Source: Corynebacterium ciconiae DSM 44920 (GTDB lineage Bacteria > Actinomycetota > Actinomycetes > Mycobacteriales > Mycobacteriaceae). From it: a stretch of DNA of 64,000 bases. The position numbers and the translations under genes were made by a program. Where the stretch lies: positions 930,001 to 994,000 of the forward strand of contig NZ_CP047189.1 in the NCBI RefSeq assembly GCF_030440575.1. Direction: 5' to 3'. The notes beneath the pieces were generated by a model. That model made no database searches, was not told the DNA's origin, and saw only the letters and a program-made list of their open reading frames with translations. Positions 50,765-58,005 of the stretch are shown in pieces (positions within the stretch are counted from its first letter, which is position 1; the number at the start of each line of letters is the position of its first letter).

Positions 50765-51270
50765 GTGAGTTAAAGACGCTATCGATTGATGAGCTGTACC
50801 AGCTGCGCTCCGATATTGATGTGGAGCTTCGCCGCCGTGAGGCGCAGCCCCTCATCGACGAAGGACGGCAAGAACTCGTCGATGAGTTGTGGGCCGCTCA
50901 CCCTGATTTGCGGCCTGAGTATGCGGTGTCGTGGGGTGATGACGGCATGGACGCGCCGGCGTGGGTCAAGCCCAGTTCGCCTGCGCAGGGTTACCCCATT
51001 GGTGCTGTCGTGTCCCACGGTGGTCATGTGTGGGTGTCGGAGCTGGCGATGAATACTGAGGAGCCGGCGGAAAGTGATTGGTGGACTCGGCGTGATTTGC
51101 TGCCCGGCCCGGAGGATGTGATCGACGTGGAGCTTGAGCCTGATGAGCAGGGTGATTTCGCGCCGGTAGACGATCCATACCGGCTGCCAGAGAGCAGTCC
51201 TGATGATGGCCCCGCGCCTATCGAGGAGCCGTATCGGCTTCCCGAAACAAGCCCAGAAGACCCCGCCTAG
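50761..51270 (+). CDS. carbohydrate-binding module tail protein
   Basis: A 169-residue protein coupled by ATGA to the gene before. Residues about 60-118 resemble a small chitinase-type CBM5/12 module (GYPIGAVVSHGGHVWVSELA ... ESDWWTRRDLLPG). The acidic C-terminus has two copies of a short repeat, PYRLPESSPDD and PYRLPETSPED. It probably binds cell-wall sugars at the tail tip. Confidence 0.75.
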   Translation: MSELKTLSIDELYQLRSDIDVELRRREAQPLIDEGRQELVDELWAAHPDLRPEYAVSWGDDGMDAPAWVKPSSPAQGYPIGAVVSHGGHVWVSELAMNTEEPAESDWWTRRDLLPGPEDVIDVELEPDEQGDFAPVDDPYRLPESSPDDGPAPIEEPYRLPETSPEDPA

Positions 51271-51282
51271 CGCGGGGTTTTC
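51260..51282 (+). terminator. terminator overlapping the stop of the CBM gene
   Basis: ACCCCGC-CTAGC-GCGGGGT (51260-51278) followed by TTTCG. It lies just before the endolysin ribosome site. Confidence 0.75.
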
Positions 51283-51306
51283 GCATAGAAACAAGGAGAA
51301 TAAACG

Positions 51307-52821
51307 ATGGCTACGGTCATTGACTATGCGGCTCGGTCGATATCGGCGGCCGCTATTCGTGACGCTGGGCATCTCGGCGCGGTGAGATACTGCTCCCCGC
51401 CGCGTGAAGCGTGGATGAAGGCCAAGCCTGTGTCTGCGCCGGAGATGCAGGAGCTTAAGAAGCACGCGCTGGATGTGGCGTTTGTGTGGCAGTACGGCGG
51501 CGCGAACAACCCCGATGTGATGCGTGGTGCCCGCGGCGGAGAGTTGGATGCCAAGGCGGCCGATGAGCAGTTGAAAACGGTGCGCCGTACCGGCTATCCG
51601 GTGTTTTTCGCCGTCGATTTCGACATCACGCTGGAGCAGTGGAATTCCGTTGCTGTGGAGTATTTCCGCGCCGCGTGCAAGGTGCTGGGGCGTGACCGCG
51701 TCGGTATCTACGGGCATTCGCGGGTGTGTGATTGGGCGCGCCAAGACGGGGTGATTGGCTCCGCCGGTGGAGGGAAATTCCTGCAGTGGCAGACCACGAG
51801 CTGGTCCCGCGGTGCGGTGTCGCCGCACGCGGTGTTGCTGCAATCTACCCACAACGTTACCGGCCCTGACGGGGTACAGGTCGACGTGAACCAAGTGCTG
51901 CACCCCTACTGGGGCCAGCACCCACCCAGCTTAAAGACAACTAACACGCCCCCGCCCAGTGCGGGGGCTTCGCATAAAAGGAGTGATGGGAACGTGTTGA
52001 AGCCACAGCACGGCAGACGTGGAGACCCCGTATGGCTCCCCGAGGTGTTACGCGCATTCGGGGTGCAGGTACGTGAAATGCCCGGCTGGAAACAGTGGGG
52101 AATGGGCGACTTCGACAATATCGAAGGAGTGGCCTGTCACCACACTGCTGGTGCGGCCACCTCTGCAGAGTACATTGCACGCAACCCGATGCTCGGCCAC
52201 GGGCTATCGAGCCAGATTCACCTAGCGCGTGATGGTGTGGTGACGCTGTGCGGAGCGGGTATCGCTTGGCATTACGGCGCTGCTGATTCTTGGGCGAATG
52301 TGCCGCAGATTTTCAAGGGATATGTCACTCGCAAGTCGAATGGTAAGCCTACCTCGTTCACGGCCGCGAATGCGCTGATGATCGGTATCGAGGCGGTCAA
52401 CAAGGGCGACGGCACACAACCGTGGCCGGAGAAACAACTGGACGCCTACGCCCGCACCTGCGCCGCGATTTGCTGGTTCCTCGGCTTGCCTGTGTCCCGC
52501 GTGATCGGACATAAGGAGGGCGCGCCCTCCCGAAAGATCGATCCGAACTTCGACATGGATGCCTTCCGCCGCCGTGTCGACGTGCATATCAAAAACCCCC
52601 CATTCCTTAACTCCCCGAAGGAGGCCCCCATGGCTATGCCACGGATCATTACATCCCTGATCAATCCGAAGGTGAAGTTCCAAGATGACTTCATGCTGTC
52701 GATTATTGACGCAACCTGCTGGAAGAACCACGCGCTGCTGCGCAAACTGTGCGAGGAATCCAACCTCGACCCCGATCAAATCATCAACGACGCTATCGCC
52801 GCCGACCGGGCGAAGCAGTAA
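51307..52821 (+). CDS. lysA: two-domain endolysin (DUF1906 plus amidase)
   Basis: A 504-residue lysin. Residues 1-205 form an Rv2525c-like/DUF1906 glycoside-hydrolase-like domain (VIDYAARSISAAAIRDAGHL, VFFAVDFD, RVGIYGHS). Residues about 245-420 form an N-acetylmuramoyl-L-alanine amidase (GVACHHTAGA zinc ligand, HLARDGVVTLCGAGIAWHYG, VIGHKEGAPSRKIDP). Residues 442-504 form a small helical end. ACAAGGAG precedes the ATG. The linker region (residues 212-230) contains a terminator-like hairpin and a ribosome site. Confidence 0.9.
   Translation: MATVIDYAARSISAAAIRDAGHLGAVRYCSPPREAWMKAKPVSAPEMQELKKHALDVAFVWQYGGANNPDVMRGARGGELDAKAADEQLKTVRRTGYPVFFAVDFDITLEQWNSVAVEYFRAACKVLGRDRVGIYGHSRVCDWARQDGVIGSAGGGKFLQWQTTSWSRGAVSPHAVLLQSTHNVTGPDGVQVDVNQVLHPYWGQHPPSLKTTNTPPPSAGASHKRSDGNVLKPQHGRRGDPVWLPEVLRAFGVQVREMPGWKQWGMGDFDNIEGVACHHTAGAATSAEYIARNPMLGHGLSSQIHLARDGVVTLCGAGIAWHYGAADSWANVPQIFKGYVTRKSNGKPTSFTAANALMIGIEAVNKGDGTQPWPEKQLDAYARTCAAICWFLGLPVSRVIGHKEGAPSRKIDPNFDMDAFRRRVDVHIKNPPFLNSPKEAPMAMPRIITSLINPKVKFQDDFMLSIIDATCWKNHALLRKLCEESNLDPDQIINDAIAADRAKQ
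51948..51973 (+). other. terminator-like hairpin inside the endolysin reading frame
   Basis: GCCCCCGC-CCAGT-GCGGGGGC (51948-51968) is followed by TTCGCATA, closely like the true terminator and following TTTTCGCATA at 51260-51285. It encodes the linker PPPSAGAS. Confidence 0.7.
51994..52821 (+). CDS. internal amidase product of the endolysin gene
   Basis: AAAAGGAG (51976-51983) lies 10 bp upstream of an in-frame GTG. Translation from it would give a 275-residue protein starting VLKPQHGRRGDPVW and carrying amidase and C-terminal domains only. Confidence 0.5.
   Translation: MLKPQHGRRGDPVWLPEVLRAFGVQVREMPGWKQWGMGDFDNIEGVACHHTAGAATSAEYIARNPMLGHGLSSQIHLARDGVVTLCGAGIAWHYGAADSWANVPQIFKGYVTRKSNGKPTSFTAANALMIGIEAVNKGDGTQPWPEKQLDAYARTCAAICWFLGLPVSRVIGHKEGAPSRKIDPNFDMDAFRRRVDVHIKNPPFLNSPKEAPMAMPRIITSLINPKVKFQDDFMLSIIDATCWKNHALLRKLCEESNLDPDQIINDAIAADRAKQ
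52630..52821 (+). CDS. internal C-terminal subunit of the endolysin gene
   Basis: GAAGGAGG (52617-52624) lies 5 bp upstream of an in-frame ATG. The 63-residue product (MAMPRIITSLINPKVKFQDD onward) is helical and could be an extra wall-binding or oligomerising subunit. Confidence 0.5.
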   Translation: MAMPRIITSLINPKVKFQDDFMLSIIDATCWKNHALLRKLCEESNLDPDQIINDAIAADRAKQ

Positions 52822-52839
52822 CAGAAAGAAGGAATAACT

Positions 52840-53211
52840 ATGACTCTTGATTCTATCCGCGCCGCTGTGCCCGCCAGCTATCGCGGCACGCTGTACGCCG
52901 TGGTGGCCGCCGTAGCACCGGCCCTGATCGCGTGGGGCGTGCTCGGCGAGGAGCAAGCCGCCGCTGTGGTGGGTGTCGCGACCGCTGCGGTGACGCTGCT
53001 GTTTGCCGTCATCCACTCCACGAGCAGCGTACGCACCGCTGTTTATGGTGTGATCGCGGCCGTGACCGCCGCGCTTGCCGTGTGGGGCTACGGGGATCCC
53101 GCCCAGTGGGACACGATCCTAGCGATTGTCGCCCCCGCGCTGGGTATGGGTGTGGCCGCCGCTAACACCCCCGCCGGCGAGGACTACACCGCCGCACACG
53201 CCGCCGAATAA
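52840..53211 (+). CDS. holin
   Basis: A 123-residue membrane protein with probably four helices (TLYAVVAAVAPALIAWGVLG, AAAVVGVATAAVTLLFAVIH, AVYGVIAAVTAALAVWGYG, ILAIVAPALGMGVAAANTP) and a charged end. It follows the endolysin, as holins do, and should form the lesion that ends infection. Confidence 0.82.
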   Translation: MTLDSIRAAVPASYRGTLYAVVAAVAPALIAWGVLGEEQAAAVVGVATAAVTLLFAVIHSTSSVRTAVYGVIAAVTAALAVWGYGDPAQWDTILAIVAPALGMGVAAANTPAGEDYTAAHAAE

Positions 53212-53225
53212 CAGGAGGTCACATC

Positions 53226-53696
53226 ATGCCGATCGAGCATTTACCTCCCCGCTGGAGGCGCGTAGCCAACCGCGTACGGAGCTGGGCTATGACCGACAGC
53301 GCCGTGATGATCATCCTCGGTATCGGCATGATCCTGCGCGGCTGCTCCTACGTGCCAGTGGTGCTCGGCGCCCCGCCCAGGTCCGGTAGCCACCCCGTGG
53401 AGTTCATACTGGACATTCAGCAAATCGGGTGGGCGTGGATCGTTATTGGTCTAGTCACATCGGTGCTGGCGTTCATGCACCATCCACGCCTTGATGCGCT
53501 CTTCCTCGGCCTTGCAGTGGGCCTGCACGTGATGTGGGGCGGCTCATTCGTTTTTGCAACAATCACGGGTGGATCCCCGCGCGGATGGGTCTCCTCCATC
53601 TCGTATTTCATGGTCGCAGCGATTGTGATGTGGGCTGTGTGGCGCGGAAAGCGCGGCGACATGCCCTCCGATAGAGAATGGGGGATGCATGGGTGA
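53226..53696 (+). CDS. four-helix membrane protein of the lysis region
   Basis: A 156-residue protein with membrane segments at AVMIILGIGMILRGCSYVPV, IGWAWIVIGLVTSVLAFM, ALFLGLAVGLHVMWGGSFVF and SYFMVAAIVMWAVW. It is common in actinophage lysis cassettes next to the holin; whether it is a second holin or an antiholin is not visible. AGGAGG precedes it, and it overlaps the next gene by 8 bp. Confidence 0.7.
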   Translation: MPIEHLPPRWRRVANRVRSWAMTDSAVMIILGIGMILRGCSYVPVVLGAPPRSGSHPVEFILDIQQIGWAWIVIGLVTSVLAFMHHPRLDALFLGLAVGLHVMWGGSFVFATITGGSPRGWVSSISYFMVAAIVMWAVWRGKRGDMPSDREWGMHG

Positions 53697-54033
53697 GAGC
53701 ATGCTGGCGCTGGCCGGGACCTGTGTGATCGCGCTTGCGACGATCTGGTCCACGCGCGTCACTCAGAAGACCAAAAGGCATTCGGATGATCAGTCCAGCC
53801 AGGCAGATCAGATCAAGTGGTTGTCCGAGGAGGTGCGGAAAATGCGGACTGATTTGGATGAGGAGATCAGTAAGCGGCGCGCCTCGGAGTACCAGAATCA
53901 CCTTCTGAAGCTTGCGCTACGGGACCATATCGCCTTCGTTGATGAAGTGGCGGTGTGGATCGAAAAGGGTGCTGTGCCGCCGCCGCCGGACCCGCCGTCC
54001 CCTGAACTGCGCAAACTACTAGAAACAGACTGA
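53689..54033 (+). CDS. DUF2746-like membrane-anchored protein
   Basis: A 114-residue protein with one N-terminal membrane helix (MLALAGTCVIALATIW) then a coiled coil (IKWLSEEVRKMRTDLDEEIS) and a Pro-rich end. In position and topology it resembles the last gene of actinophage lysis cassettes. It might be a spanin-like or LysZ-like factor for the mycomembrane, by inference only. Confidence 0.68.
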   Translation: MGESMLALAGTCVIALATIWSTRVTQKTKRHSDDQSSQADQIKWLSEEVRKMRTDLDEEISKRRASEYQNHLLKLALRDHIAFVDEVAVWIEKGAVPPPPDPPSPELRKLLETD

Positions 54034-54037
54034 AATT

Positions 54038-54084
54038 AGCCCCCGCCGGGTAGGTCACATGGACCGCTTGGCGGGGGCTTTTTC
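54038..54084 (+). terminator. terminator of the late operon
   Basis: AGCCCCCGCC pairs with GGCGGGGGCT (54038-54047 with 54070-54079), followed by TTTTTCT. Confidence 0.9.
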
Positions 54085-54100
54085 TCGTGTTTTAGGTCTT

Positions 54101-54415
54101 CTACACCTGTGAGGCCTTGATGGTGATGCGCTCGATTGGGGTGTCCCATACTCGCGCGGCCATTCCTGCGGCGATTTCCTCAGTGACTTCGCGGCGCTCT
54201 GGGGCGTCTTCCCCCTCGTCCAGCGTGAAGGTGGAGGGGTCTGCCCAGTACACCTCGGGCCAAAAATCGGCGGCGAGGTCTTTATCGCCGAAGATGTCGT
54301 TCTCGGCGATGATCTGCTCCACCAGCCCGTCGAGGCTGCTGTCAGTCAGGATCTGCTCGCCGGCGCCGTCGATCTGGTGGGTCCAGCGAATGATCATGGT
54401 GTAGGTGGTGCTCAT
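54101..54415 (-). CDS. acidic hypothetical protein (moron)
   Basis: A 104-residue acidic protein (MIIRWTHQIDGAGEQILTDS; EERREV-type charged middle; IERITIKAS end) on the reverse strand past the late terminator. It has its own promoter/operator block at 54445-54514. Expression in the lysogen is likely; the function is unknown. Confidence 0.65.
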   Translation of the reverse strand: MSTTYTMIIRWTHQIDGAGEQILTDSSLDGLVEQIIAENDIFGDKDLAADFWPEVYWADPSTFTLDEGEDAPERREVTEEIAAGMAARVWDTPIERITIKASQV

Positions 54416-54444
54416 GGTGGGGTTCCTTTCGGTGTGTTCCTTTT

Positions 54445-54514
54445 TGCTTACACCTTCATATTACACAACATGTAGGTTGTAGTACAACATATGGGGGCGT
54501 GATGTGTGCCACAT
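54445..54514 (-). promoter_or_regulatory. promoter/operator block A
   Basis: On the reverse strand TTGTAC (54487-54482) and TAATAT (54463-54458) have an 18-bp spacer. TTGTAGTACAA (54477-54487), a perfect palindrome, covers the -35. A second palindrome, ATGTG-TGC-CACAT, is at 54502-54514. The block is nearly repeated at 55345-55413. Confidence 0.65.
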
Positions 54515-54907
54515 TTAAGATTTATTCTTCAGGCGATACACCTGCGTACTCGTCAACCCACTAGCCGCGATGATGTCCGTGCCGCGCGCACCAGCGGCAA
54601 AAGCATCACGAATCGCCTTATCCCGCTGCCACCGGGCCGCCTTCAGGGTGTCCTCGGCCTGCTCTACCTCCCGTGAAAGGTCCTCCACTAGCTCCAGCTC
54701 CCGGCGCGCCATGTCACCGCTCTCGTGGGCATTCTTCACCGCCTCGATGAGGAAGTCCCGATCATCGTCCGAGATGTCGTCACGGTCGATCGTGGTGCTG
54801 TCCGTCTTCTCTATCTGGGAGATGTAGTTTTCCACCGACTCTGCTGCGGCATGCTCATCCATGCCGTACTTGCCGGAGATGAAATATGCGATGTCCTGCG
54901 CGTCCAT
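54515..54907 (-). CDS. coiled-coil protein with C-terminal HTH
   Basis: A 130-residue protein with an acidic helical first half (DAQDIAYFISGKYGMDEHAA), a coiled coil (RELELVEDLSREVEQAEDTL) and a C-terminal helix-turn-helix (AAGARGTDIIAASGLTSTQV). It may be the regulator that acts on the two local operator blocks. It is 33 bp downstream of the 54941 gene on the same strand. Confidence 0.65.
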   Translation of the reverse strand: MDAQDIAYFISGKYGMDEHAAAESVENYISQIEKTDSTTIDRDDISDDDRDFLIEAVKNAHESGDMARRELELVEDLSREVEQAEDTLKAARWQRDKAIRDAFAAGARGTDIIAASGLTSTQVYRLKNKS

Positions 54908-54940
54908 GGTGGGGTCCTTTCTTGGTGGTTGTGTTTGTCT

Positions 54941-55309
54941 TTAGGCGGCGTAGGCGAGGGGCTTGAGTTCGTCGATGAGGGCCGAGGCTTCGCGCACCGT
55001 CATGGCGTCGAAGTCCACCTCGCGGGTGTCGCCAGCCTTGGCGAGCAGCGACTGGATGTAGGAGCGCTGCTTCTCGGTGGGCTTAGCGGTGCTCTCTAAC
55101 GGCGCGTTCTTGACCGGGGCGGCGAGCAGTGCCTCGATAATCTTGGAGGCCTCCCAGCTGGTGCAGGCACCCTCAAGCGCGGCATCGAGGTCTAGGCGCG
55201 GGTAGAGCTGCATGTCTACTGTCATGCCTTCGCCGTCTTGGTAGGCGCCGGTGCGGCGTGCCAAGGAGGCGATGAAGCTCTGCTGCTTGGGGGTGATGAT
55301 CTTGGCCAT
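54941..55309 (-). CDS. protein with duplicated KQxxxIxSL motif
   Basis: A 122-residue protein with two copies of a short motif, TPKQQSFIASLARRTGA near the start and TEKQRSYIQSLLAKAGD near residue 80, as in DUF3072-like proteins. ATG at 55309 has GAGGACC upstream; the open frame reaching 55471 is excluded because the promoter block lies within it. It is the first gene of a reverse-strand operon next to attR. Confidence 0.65.
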   Translation of the reverse strand: MAKIITPKQQSFIASLARRTGAYQDGEGMTVDMQLYPRLDLDAALEGACTSWEASKIIEALLAAPVKNAPLESTAKPTEKQRSYIQSLLAKAGDTREVDFDAMTVREASALIDELKPLAYAA

Positions 55310-55344
55310 TGGTGTGGTCCTCTCTGCTGGCTGTTTTCCTTGCC

Positions 55345-55413
55345 TTACATCTATAAGGTTACACCACATAGACGTTGCACCACAACATGCAGGGGTGTGG
55401 TGTGTGTCACACA
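55345..55413 (-). promoter_or_regulatory. promoter/operator block B
   Basis: TTGTGG (55385-55380) and TAACCT (55361-55356) have an 18-bp spacer on the reverse strand. TTGCACCACAA (55375-55385) overlaps the -35, and a perfect palindrome TGTGTG-T-CACACA is at 55401-55413. The layout matches block A element by element. Confidence 0.65.
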
Positions 55414-55442
55414 TAATAGGGCTACACATCCCCGCCCCGGCG

Positions 55443-55459
55443 CGCCCCTCGATCCCGCA
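55443..55459. repeat. attR core
   Basis: Second copy of the 17-bp core found at 12251..12267. It marks the right prophage end. Confidence 0.75.
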
Positions 55460-55889
55460 AAAATCCCGCAAGCAGTGTGGGAGCCACAGGAATCACAGGA
55501 CTAGTGGGACTAATGGCACTCTCTTGACCAGCGGAAATGACAGCACCGCAGGTAGGGGAATCAAATCCCTTATACTTAGACATTGTAACTGGCAGCCACA
55601 CTGATCTTGGCACCACTCGTGCGGGTGCCGATTCCGTGGCTGCCGCTGTGGTGGAGGGGTGGGGATGGGGTGGAGGTGAGCGTCGATAAGCGCAGTGCAG
55701 AAGATGGACAATCTGCCTTTAAGAGTGGAACGTAGTGTTCGGGAACCTTCGGAGGGGTTCGGGCGTTAAAGCTAGTGTAAGGCCCCACACCACGAGCCAC
55801 CGGCGGGAGCGAGGCATCGTGACTGCCGCAGAATTTTATGGGTGGCGCAGCGCCGCTCGAGCACAGACAAGAAGTTGGTAGATACTGCT
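55460..55889. other. host intergenic interval right of attR
   Basis: No gene with a ribosome site is seen in these 430 bp. The first part has short repeated words (ATCCCGCA, CACAGGA, GTGGGACTAATGG). The inverted GGCAGCCAC/GTGGCTGCC pair near 55592-55644 could form a hairpin. The promoter of the next gene should lie at its right end. Confidence 0.4.
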
Positions 55890-56636
55890 ATGACATCCCC
55901 CGCGAACAACGTGAAGGCGATGGCGATGAAGAAGCGCCCGGAAGGCTGGCCGGTTGCGAGCTTTGACAGCTACGACAAAGCCCAAGCCGCCGTGGATATG
56001 CTCTCTGACCAAGAGTTTCCCGTTAAGGACCTCACCATTGTTGGGGTCGATCTCATGGAAGTTGAGCGCGTCCAAGGCCGCCTGACTTGGGGCAAAGTCC
56101 TGTTAGGAGGTGCCGTCTCTGGCGCGTGGGCAGGTCTGTTCTTTGGGCTGCTCTTCGGTCTGTTTTATGAAAACTGGCTGGTGCCGCTACTTACCGGCGC
56201 GGTCCTCGGCGTGATCTTCGGGCTCGTTTCCGTGAGTGTTCCTTATGCCGCATCGAAAGGTAAGCGCGACTTCGCCTCCAGTACCCAGATCGTGGCCGGC
56301 CGCTACGACATTCTGTGCGAGCCGCACACTGCACGCCAAGCGCGTGACTCCATTGCCCGCTCCGAGATCGTTCGGCCCCGCAGCAACGCCCGTGGCGAGT
56401 GGCCGCAGCACGGCGGTGCGGCTCAGCCAGAGCACCAGCACCAGCACCAGCCGCAACACCCGCAGCCGCAGCAGAGTGGATGGCCGCAGAATGGCGGGTG
56501 GCAGCAGCCTCAGCAAGCACCGCAACAACCGCAGCAGCCGGAGCAGCCTGTGCAGCCGAGGCAGCAACCGCAACAACCAGAACAGGGCAGCGGATCTGGG
56601 GAGCCACATGACGCCCCGGAGTTCCCGCGAGGCTAA
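55890..56636 (+). CDS. general stress protein 17M-like membrane protein
   Basis: A 248-residue protein. Residues 20-60 form the 17M/YflT-type domain (VASFDSYDKAQAAVDMLSDQ, TIVGVDLMEVERVQGRLTWG). Two membrane helices follow (GGAVSGAWAGLFFGLLFGLF, LTGAVLGVIFGLVSVSV), then a long Gln/Pro/His-rich cytoplasmic tail from about residue 170. ATG at 55890 is chosen; ATG at 55917 is an alternative. It may be stress-related and membrane-associated. Its neighbour corA is convergent. Confidence 0.78.
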   Translation: MTSPANNVKAMAMKKRPEGWPVASFDSYDKAQAAVDMLSDQEFPVKDLTIVGVDLMEVERVQGRLTWGKVLLGGAVSGAWAGLFFGLLFGLFYENWLVPLLTGAVLGVIFGLVSVSVPYAASKGKRDFASSTQIVAGRYDILCEPHTARQARDSIARSEIVRPRSNARGEWPQHGGAAQPEHQHQHQPQHPQPQQSGWPQNGGWQQPQQAPQQPQQPEQPVQPRQQPQQPEQGSGSGEPHDAPEFPRG

Positions 56637-56658
56637 GCGGCCTGCATGTCTTTTCTAG

Positions 56659-56714
56659 CCACTGGCGTGTCCGCCAAGGTCTAGCACCTCACGGACTTAT
56701 AGCCAGTGGTTTTT
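56659..56714 (+). terminator. possible terminator of the 17M-like gene
   Basis: CCACTGGC pairs with GCCAGTGG (56659-56666 with 56702-56709), followed by TTTTTC. It overlaps the corA stop region, and the loop is long (35 nt). Confidence 0.45.
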
Positions 56715-57785
56715 CTTGAGTACCCACCACATCAGCACCACTGCGGCGATCATGATGCCGAGCACAATGTAGTAGCTGTACTCATAGTGCAGCTCCGGCA
56801 TGTGATCGAAGTTCATGCCGTACACGCCGGCGATCATTGTGGGCAGGGCGGCCATGCCGACAAGCGCGGAGATTTTGCGCATGTCTGAGTTCTGCTGCAT
56901 GGTCACCTTCGCCACTGCGGCATCGATCAAGGCGGTAAGTCGCTCGTCGAGGGAGGCAATGGTGTCGGCGGCGATGAGCTGATTATCCAGCACGTCGCGG
57001 AAGTAGGACCGGAGCGGCTTTGTCAGCACATCCTTGTGGTTTTGGGTGAGGATGCGCAGGGCAGTGCTCAGCGGATCCACCGAGTGCCGCATCTCGAGGA
57101 TCTCTCGCTTGAGCATGTAGATCTGGGAGATATCGATGGGGGAGTTCGGGGTGAAGACTTCTTCTTCGATTTCATCCACGTCGGTGGTCAATTCCCCAGC
57201 GATGCGCACATATTCGTTGACCACCAGATCCGACAGCTGCCACGCCATGGCCACCGGCCCCAGCTCGAGCTGCTCGGCCCACTCATCGAGTTCGCGGCGC
57301 CAGCGCTTGAGCCCGGTAAGAGGCCCGTGGCGGATCGCAATAATAAAGTTCGGGCCGAGAATCATCTGCAGCTCGCCGGTCTGGATGATTTCCTTAGCAT
57401 CACGAACCCGCTCATGCTCTTGGTAGACCACGGTGCGCAGCACGAAAAACAGCTGATTATCGTAGCGTTCCACCTTGGGGCGCTGATGGGCTGTCACCGT
57501 GTCCTCCACGATCAGCTCATCCACCCCGTAGATCGCGGCGATGTGTTCCATCTGCTGCTCGTCGGGCTCGGCGAGCTCGAGCAACACATAGCAGTCCTCG
57601 TGCTCGTTGGCGTAGTGCAGAGCATTTTCGTAGGAGAACTCCTGGTTCAGCTCTCGACCGTGAGAGATCACGCGACACCGATCCACTGCCCGTTCCACGG
57701 GCACGCGCAGGCGGGACCCCACCGGGCGCGCGGGGGCTTCATCGCGGGAACCGCTCTTGCGCGGCAGACGAATCGGACCAACCAT
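56697..57785 (-). CDS. corA: CorA-family magnesium/cobalt transporter
   Basis: A 362-residue pentameric Mg2+ channel. The cytoplasmic funnel precedes two C-terminal membrane helices, with the selectivity motif GMN in VYGMNFDHMPEL between them (ALVGMAALPTMIAGVYGMN, YYIVLGIMIAAVVLMWWVL). TAGGAGG sets the ATG at 57785, which removes 17 upstream codons. With the MgtE-like protein left of the prophage this suggests a Mg2+-related cluster split by the insertion. Confidence 0.93.
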   Translation of the reverse strand: MVGPIRLPRKSGSRDEAPARPVGSRLRVPVERAVDRCRVISHGRELNQEFSYENALHYANEHEDCYVLLELAEPDEQQMEHIAAIYGVDELIVEDTVTAHQRPKVERYDNQLFFVLRTVVYQEHERVRDAKEIIQTGELQMILGPNFIIAIRHGPLTGLKRWRRELDEWAEQLELGPVAMAWQLSDLVVNEYVRIAGELTTDVDEIEEEVFTPNSPIDISQIYMLKREILEMRHSVDPLSTALRILTQNHKDVLTKPLRSYFRDVLDNQLIAADTIASLDERLTALIDAAVAKVTMQQNSDMRKISALVGMAALPTMIAGVYGMNFDHMPELHYEYSYYIVLGIMIAAVVLMWWVLKKNHWL

Positions 57786-58005
57786 ACGAGAACCTCCTAG
57801 ACTCACACACACCACCGAGGTGTTGACCGCAGGCAAGTGTACCGCTGTACTGGGTTATTTCGGCAATTCCGCGCCGCCACGGGCGAGCAGAATAGCTGCG
57901 CTAGAATCAGCGGTGGTGTGCCGGCGTTCGCGCCAGCGTGCGCTTATCGACGCCACCTCGGCCCACCCCACCCTATTTTCCTAGCTAGATTGGCCTGCTT
58001 GCACC

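Larger units (their letters stand above)
12251..55459. mobile_element. complete temperate siphovirus prophage
   Basis: A 43.2-kb element runs between two 17-bp direct repeats and carries integrase, immunity, recombination, replication, packaging, head, tail, lysis and lysogenic-conversion modules in normal order. All structural genes appear intact, so the prophage is potentially inducible. It separates an MgtE-like gene from a stress protein and corA. Confidence 0.95.

Noticed and set aside
55540..55580. GGGAATCAAATCCC as the T arm of a tRNA at the right attachment site
   Set aside because: No acceptor, D or anticodon stems can be built around it, and it is about 90 bp outside the attR core.
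55422..55616. Reverse-strand frame ending near attR as an integrase remnant
   Set aside because: Only the att core itself resembles integrase sequence; no catalytic motifs occur, so the similarity is explained by the attachment repeat.
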